NCBI GenBank assembly: GCA_021205375.1
Contig: JAJPXR010000217.1
Span: forward strand, 1-10,563
DNA length: 10,563 nt
From: Clostridiales bacterium
Lineage (GTDB): Bacteria > Bacillota > Clostridia > Oscillospirales > Oscillospiraceae
Direction of reading: 5' to 3'
The notes beneath the pieces are model-generated. The model did no database searches, was not told the origin of the DNA, and saw nothing but the letters and a program-made list of their open reading frames with translations. The position numbers and the translations under genes were made by a program. Positions 7,747 to 10,563 of the stretch are shown here, in pieces (the stretch's first letter is position 1; every line of letters starts with the position of its first letter).

Positions 7747-7811
7747 AATCACACACATCCTTTTTCGGTTCCAGGGAGGTACGCTCCCGGTTTGGCTGGT
7801 TATCAGGCAGC

Positions 7812-7853
7812 AAAAACGCCCCGGACCATCGAAAAAAACGATAGTCCGGGGCG
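7812..7853 (-). terminator. T-box-controlled intrinsic terminator of the aspS leader
   Basis: A 15-bp stem pairs 7817-7831 with 7839-7853, with one G-U wobble in the transcript and a 7-nt U-only loop. TTTTT (complement of 7812-7816) follows in the transcript. Its 5' strand in RNA (7839-7853) contains the bases 7847-7853 that the antiterminator needs, so the two structures exclude each other. Confidence 0.95.
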
Positions 7854-8082
7854 GAACAGTTCACATTCCGCGGTACCACCCGCGTTTGCATCTCCCCATT
7901 GAGCTGCCTCTCTCATCCCCTTAACGCGGGGGAACGGACGGCCCTACCCTTCCCGGTGGAAGCTCGAACCGTCGGCTCCGGAGTGTTGCGCGGTCCCCCT
8001 GCCAGCTAACCGGGCTTTCAGCCAGTGACCCGGTCTCTCTGCTGCGGCGCCAGGGCGCGGTCTCCTTCACAGCGTTTGAACA
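7812..8082 (-). promoter_or_regulatory. T-box riboswitch leader, predicted tRNA(Asn)-responsive
   Basis: The minus-strand leader has the parts of a T-box. Stem I includes an AGAGAGA element (complement of 8034-8040) and a terminal helix (8029-8034 with 8009-8014). In the specifier position between GCGC and CTCC is AAC followed by A (AAC at 7985-7987), the codon for Asn. A GAC (Asp) at 7993-7995 is a less well placed alternative. The T-box core GGGTGGTACCGCGG is the complement of 7868-7881, with UGGU (7875-7878) to pair the tRNA 3' end. The antiterminator is explicit: CGGG (7879-7882) pairs with CCCG (7847-7850), the bulge is UGGUACC (7872-7878), and GCGGAA (7866-7871) pairs with TTCCGC (7851-7856). 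Uncharged tRNA(Asn) should stabilise it, prevent the terminator at 7812-7853 and switch on aspS-gatCAB. The leader start is inferred from the promoter. Confidence 0.93.
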
Positions 8083-8088
8083 GTATTT

Positions 8089-8117
8089 ATTCTAGCGGCT
8101 TTTTCCCGCCCTGTCAA
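8089..8117 (-). promoter_or_regulatory. Promoter of the aspS-gatCAB operon
   Basis: On the minus strand TTGACA (8112-8117) is a perfect -35 box and TAGAAT (8089-8094) is a 5/6 -10 box, exactly 17 nt apart. Transcription should start near 8082, just upstream of Stem I. This is a strong housekeeping-sigma promoter, as expected when control is by attenuation rather than initiation. Confidence 0.9.
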
Positions 8118-8378
8118 GGTCATTTTGCATAATTTCAAGCCCAATCCTGCACAGGAATTGTACAGGTGAGGGGAGAATGGTGTAAAACTTCTGAATGTCC
8201 TTCGCAAATATGCAAATGGGTTGATCGTGGCCGTAACCTGGTTTGTTTTTGTACAATACGGTGCGATCCGCCTTTCCTTGGAAGATTGGAACACTTTGCC
8301 ATACTTGTGCCGTCAGACTAGAAACGAACATAAAAACGTTCGATACAGTCCGTGAATCAATGGATTTAAAATAAGTAT
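8118..8378. other. Intergenic region between divergent promoters, with short repeats
   Basis: No convincing gene lies here; minus-strand open stretches lack a ribosome binding site and run into the aspS promoter. Two things stand out. CGAAC (8325-8329) and GTTCG (8338-8342) form a dyad with an 8-nt spacer. AAACGAACAT (8322-8331) recurs exactly at 8421-8430, so identical decamers flank the esterase promoter. These could be operator sites, but chance is not excluded. Confidence 0.35.
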
Positions 8379-8408
8379 TTTACAAATGGCAATGTGTTAT
8401 GTTACAAT
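8379..8408 (+). promoter_or_regulatory. Promoter of the lipoprotein esterase gene
   Basis: TTTACA (8379-8384) and TACAAT (8403-8408) each match consensus at 5 of 6 positions, with an 18-nt spacer and a TGn extended -10 (8400-8402). The predicted start near 8415 gives a leader of about 46 nt that contains the second copy of AAACGAACAT (8421-8430). Confidence 0.7.
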
Positions 8409-8460
8409 ATTCAAAGTAGCAAACGAACATCAAACAAAAAACAAACAAGGAGGAACCAAC

Positions 8461-9915
8461 ATGAAAAAACAACAAACCCTAAAGCGCTTCACCGCGCTGC
8501 TCCTGGTGTTCTCGATGCTGTTGGCGCTGGCTGCCTGCGGCAGCAGCCAGACGACAGAGGAAGATGCTTCTGCGGAAGCGAGCAGCGCTGCGGAGTCCTC
8601 GGAAGATGCTGTCACAGTTGCCGAGGACATGACCGCCCAGGGTGGCGACGAGAGCACGGAGGCGGAGGACGAGGTGGAGCCTGAAGTGGACCCCGCCGGC
8701 AGCTATTCTCTGGTTCAGAACGTCTATAACTGGGGCAGCTCTTACAGCAAGGCGATCTTGCTGGTGGAAACAGAGGAGAGCGACGAACCGGATGCGGCTC
8801 AGTATACCGTATCTGTGTGGCGCTATGATGTGGACGGCGCTTTGCTGGACCACGGTGATCGCACTGTGACCGCCGCTTATCGCTCCGACGCAGAAGGCAA
8901 CGAGGATGCGGAAGGCGCGTATGTGACCCTTGAGATGGAGGTCGCCTCCACTCTGAGCATCGCCGCTCCTTATTATACCAACACCAGCTCCTTTGTGGGG
9001 CAGCTCAAGGATTGGGCCACTTGCAGCTACACCATCACCGACACCAGTTCCGGCGAAGTGTGGAATCAACTGGACACCGTCTATCATCCCGATGAGGAAG
9101 CGTTCCAGACCGGCACCTTCACCGACACCGGCGCGGACTACGAATACTCCTATGCCTACTATGAGCCTGAGGAGGACGGCGACACGCATCCTCTGGTGAT
9201 TTGGCTCCACGGCGCAGGCAGCGGCGGCACGGATATTGGCTTTGTCACCGGCGGTATGTTGGTCACGAACTTCGTCTCCGAGGAAACGCAGGAGATTTTC
9301 GGCGGCGCGCACATCCTGCTGCCCCAGTGCCCGACTGTTTGGATGGACGACGGCACCGATGAGTTTGCCGAGCTGTACAACAGCGAGGAGGGGTATTCCA
9401 CCAACGGCGTAGACATCTATACGGAGTCCCTGATGGCTTTGATCGAGGACTATGTGGCAACACATGACGATGTGGATACCAGCCGTATCTATCTGGCAGG
9501 CTGCTCCAACGGCGGATATATGACCATCCAGTTGGCGATGGCCTATCCTGACACCTTTGCAGCGATCGCCCCGGTTTGCGCCGCCTATGAAAGCGAGTGG
9601 ATCTCTGATGAGCAGATCGAGACCCTGGCCAGCATCCCCACCTGGTTTGTCCACTGCTCCACCGATCCGGTGGTAGACCCCACCACCACCACCGATGCGA
9701 TTTACGCGCGTATGGTGGAAAGCGGAGCGGAGAATATCCATTACACCACCTATGATGAAATTGTAGACCCCGACGATGGCACCGCATACATTGGCCACTT
9801 CGCATGGGTCTATGCCCTGAAAAACCTGTGTTCCACTGACCTGGACGGCAGTCCTGTTACCATCGACGGGCAGGAGGTCACGATTTTCGAGTGGCTGGCG
9901 GCGCAGAGCAAGTAA
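8461..9915 (+). CDS. Secreted lipoprotein alpha/beta-hydrolase, probable esterase
   Basis: This 484-residue protein starts with a lipoprotein signal peptide: MKKQQTLKRF, a hydrophobic run, then the lipobox LAAC with Cys26 as lipid anchor. A low-complexity acidic Ser/Glu/Ala linker covers about 27-78. Residues 80-220 look like a beta-sandwich, resembling the Ig-like domain of EstA-type esterases. The hydrolase domain covers about 225-484. It has 'WLHGAGSGG' (248-256, oxyanion region), the nucleophile elbow 'GCSNGG' with Ser349, a likely acid Asp402 ('HCSTDP') and His446 ('GHFAW'), so the triad is complete. It resembles the PHB-depolymerase/feruloyl-esterase-like group; the real substrate, perhaps an acetyl or feruloyl ester of plant glycan, is inferred. 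I chose the ATG at 8461 because AAGGAGG (8447-8453) lies 7 nt upstream and the signal peptide begins there; an in-frame ATG at 8386 lies inside the promoter. It has its own promoter and terminator. Confidence 0.9.
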   Translation: MKKQQTLKRFTALLLVFSMLLALAACGSSQTTEEDASAEASSAAESSEDAVTVAEDMTAQGGDESTEAEDEVEPEVDPAGSYSLVQNVYNWGSSYSKAILLVETEESDEPDAAQYTVSVWRYDVDGALLDHGDRTVTAAYRSDAEGNEDAEGAYVTLEMEVASTLSIAAPYYTNTSSFVGQLKDWATCSYTITDTSSGEVWNQLDTVYHPDEEAFQTGTFTDTGADYEYSYAYYEPEEDGDTHPLVIWLHGAGSGGTDIGFVTGGMLVTNFVSEETQEIFGGAHILLPQCPTVWMDDGTDEFAELYNSEEGYSTNGVDIYTESLMALIEDYVATHDDVDTSRIYLAGCSNGGYMTIQLAMAYPDTFAAIAPVCAAYESEWISDEQIETLASIPTWFVHCSTDPVVDPTTTTDAIYARMVESGAENIHYTTYDEIVDPDDGTAYIGHFAWVYALKNLCSTDLDGSPVTIDGQEVTIFEWLAAQSK

Positions 9916-9928
9916 TCTGCTTTTACAC

Positions 9929-9963
9929 AAAGGCGCACATCAAACCGATGTGCGCCTTTCTCC
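9929..9963 (+). terminator. Terminator after the esterase gene
   Basis: A perfect 13-bp stem pairs 9929-9941 with 9947-9959 around the loop AAACC. It is followed by TTTCTCCC, so the U-tract is short. It lies 13 nt after the TAA stop and separates the esterase gene from the regulator gene. AAA...TTT ends make it usable on both strands, but no minus-strand gene needs it. Confidence 0.75.
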
Positions 9964-9966
9964 CAT

Positions 9967-9982
9967 ATTCGATTACAAGAAT
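9967..9982 (+). promoter_or_regulatory. Possible LysR-type binding site upstream of the regulator gene
   Basis: ATTC (9967-9970) and GAAT (9979-9982) form a dyad with an 8-nt spacer that fits the T-N11-A pattern of LysR-family sites (T9969 with A9981). It lies about 35 bp before the ATG, where a self-controlling regulator would bind. The motif is short and could be chance. Confidence 0.3.
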
Positions 9983-10015
9983 GAAAGTCGGCAATAAAGC
10001 AGAGGAGCGATCACG

Positions 10016-10558
10016 ATGACATTAAAACAACTCAACTGCTTTCTGACAGTAGCTGAAACGCTGAATTTCGCGCGGGCTGCGGAGAAGCTCTACACCACCC
10101 AACCTTCTGTCACGCGGTCCATCAAATCGCTGGAAGAGGAATTGGGTGTTACGCTGTTTAGCCGCCACAGCAGGAAAGTTGAATTGACACCGGCAGGCAG
10201 CTATTTACAGGACGAGCTGCGCCACATGAGCCAGGAATTGAACGCAGCCATCCAGAATACGCAGAAAATCCATAATCAATTTTCCAACGAGATCCGCATT
10301 GGCGTCACGGATCTCATGGAGCTTCCCTATTTGCCCCAGACGATGCAGGAATTTCACGAAGAAAATCCTGCCATTTCCTTGCAGCTACACGTAAAGGAAT
10401 TTCGTGAGTTGGTGCAGGCCCTCATCGAAGAGAAGCTGGATCTGATTTATTGTATGAGAAGCGCCGTCAGCACATTGAAGAACAAGGAAGTGTTGCTGCT
10501 GCGAAAAGGTGGTTCTATGTCAAGAGTTGGGGCAGAGAAAAATAACCCGCAAAAATAG
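10016..10558 (+). CDS. LysR-family transcriptional regulator, 3'-truncated
   Basis: The first 58 residues are a complete LysR winged helix-turn-helix DNA-binding domain ('FARAAEKLYTTQPSVTRSIK' at 18-37, 'ELGVTLFSRHSRKVELTPAG' at 42-61). A linker helix (about 62-88) and the start of the substrate-binding domain ('EIRIGVTDLMELPYLPQTMQ') follow. LysR proteins are usually about 290-310 residues; this frame ends after 180. The family-like sequence stops near 'EVLLLRK' (residue 163), and the tail 'GGSMSRVGAEKNNPQK' looks foreign. The break coincides with a GGTTCTATGTCAA sequence at 10511 that resembles an insertion-sequence end. AGAGGAG (10001-10007) sits 8 nt before the ATG. The product probably lacks effector sensing and is likely non-functional, though the DNA-binding domain could still be made. 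The neighbouring esterase gene is a possible former target. Confidence 0.8.
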   Translation: MTLKQLNCFLTVAETLNFARAAEKLYTTQPSVTRSIKSLEEELGVTLFSRHSRKVELTPAGSYLQDELRHMSQELNAAIQNTQKIHNQFSNEIRIGVTDLMELPYLPQTMQEFHEENPAISLQLHVKEFRELVQALIEEKLDLIYCMRSAVSTLKNKEVLLLRKGGSMSRVGAEKNNPQK

Positions 10559-10563
10559 TGAAG
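10511..10563. mobile_element. Possible insertion-sequence end (ISL3-like) interrupting the LysR gene
   Basis: From 10511 the sequence begins GGTTCTATGTCAAGAGTTGG and then becomes AT-rich and non-coding-like, with stops soon in every frame. ISL3-family terminal repeats, as I recall them, begin GGxTCTTTxTCAA with a GTTG further in, which this resembles. The LysR reading frame loses family resemblance at the same point. Only 53 bases are visible, so there is no transposase and no second end to confirm it. Confidence 0.4.

Noticed and set aside
8092..8331. A 79-codon minus-strand frame in the gap between aspS and the esterase gene.
   Set aside because: It has no ribosome binding site, overlaps the aspS promoter and resembles no family I know.
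8325..8342. CGAAC...GTTCG as a LexA (SOS) box.
   Set aside because: The Gram-positive LexA site needs a 4-nt spacer between GAAC and GTTC; here it is 8 nt.
1..10563. CRISPR arrays, tRNA or rRNA genes, phage genes, toxin-antitoxin or other defence modules.
   Set aside because: No regularly spaced repeats, tRNA-like cloverleaf genes or matching protein families were seen on either strand.

Overview
The window reads as a chromosomal segment from a GC-rich Firmicute of the gut Oscillospiraceae (Ruminococcaceae) type. The evidence is the high GC content, strong AGGAGG-type ribosome binding sites, a T-box riboswitch (a mainly Firmicutes device), an indirect Asn-tRNA pathway, and a GC-rich hairpin repeat of the kind scattered through intergenic DNA in that family. 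Species cannot be read from the sequence.

Layout. Positions 1-253 are non-coding and hold three hairpin structures: two possible terminators and one paired-hairpin repeat. A minus-strand gene (254-2008) encodes a three-helix membrane protein of unknown function with a large extracytoplasmic part. It is divergent from a TrmH/SpoU-family RNA methyltransferase gene (2220-3059, plus), and each has its own recognisable promoter. A strong two-way terminator (3162-3197) separates the methyltransferase gene from the convergent end of a four-gene minus-strand operon, aspS-gatC-gatA-gatB (7746 down to 3199). Upstream of aspS are a near-consensus promoter and a T-box leader of about 270 nt. To the right, on the plus strand, lie a lipoprotein alpha/beta-hydrolase (esterase) gene with its own promoter and terminator (8461-9915) and a LysR-type regulator gene (from 10016). 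The LysR gene stops at about 60% of normal family length, where the sequence changes to what looks like the terminal repeat of an insertion sequence.

How the genes work together. The operon is a self-consistent pathway for Asn-tRNA(Asn). The archaeal-type AspRS carries residues typical of non-discriminating enzymes (His35 and Pro87 by my alignment), so it should misacylate tRNA(Asn) with Asp. GatCAB then amidates the Asp to Asn. The leader has an AAC (Asn) codon in the expected specifier position, a T-box with UGGU, and an antiterminator and terminator that share bases. Uncharged tRNA(Asn) should therefore switch the operon on. A related arrangement is known in Clostridium acetobutylicum, so this is a clear example of a known system rather than a new one.

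Nothing here is clearly an undescribed system. The least explained items are the membrane protein at 254-2008, a possible extra pairing in the T-box leader that would hide part of the antiterminator, and the interrupted LysR gene at the right edge.
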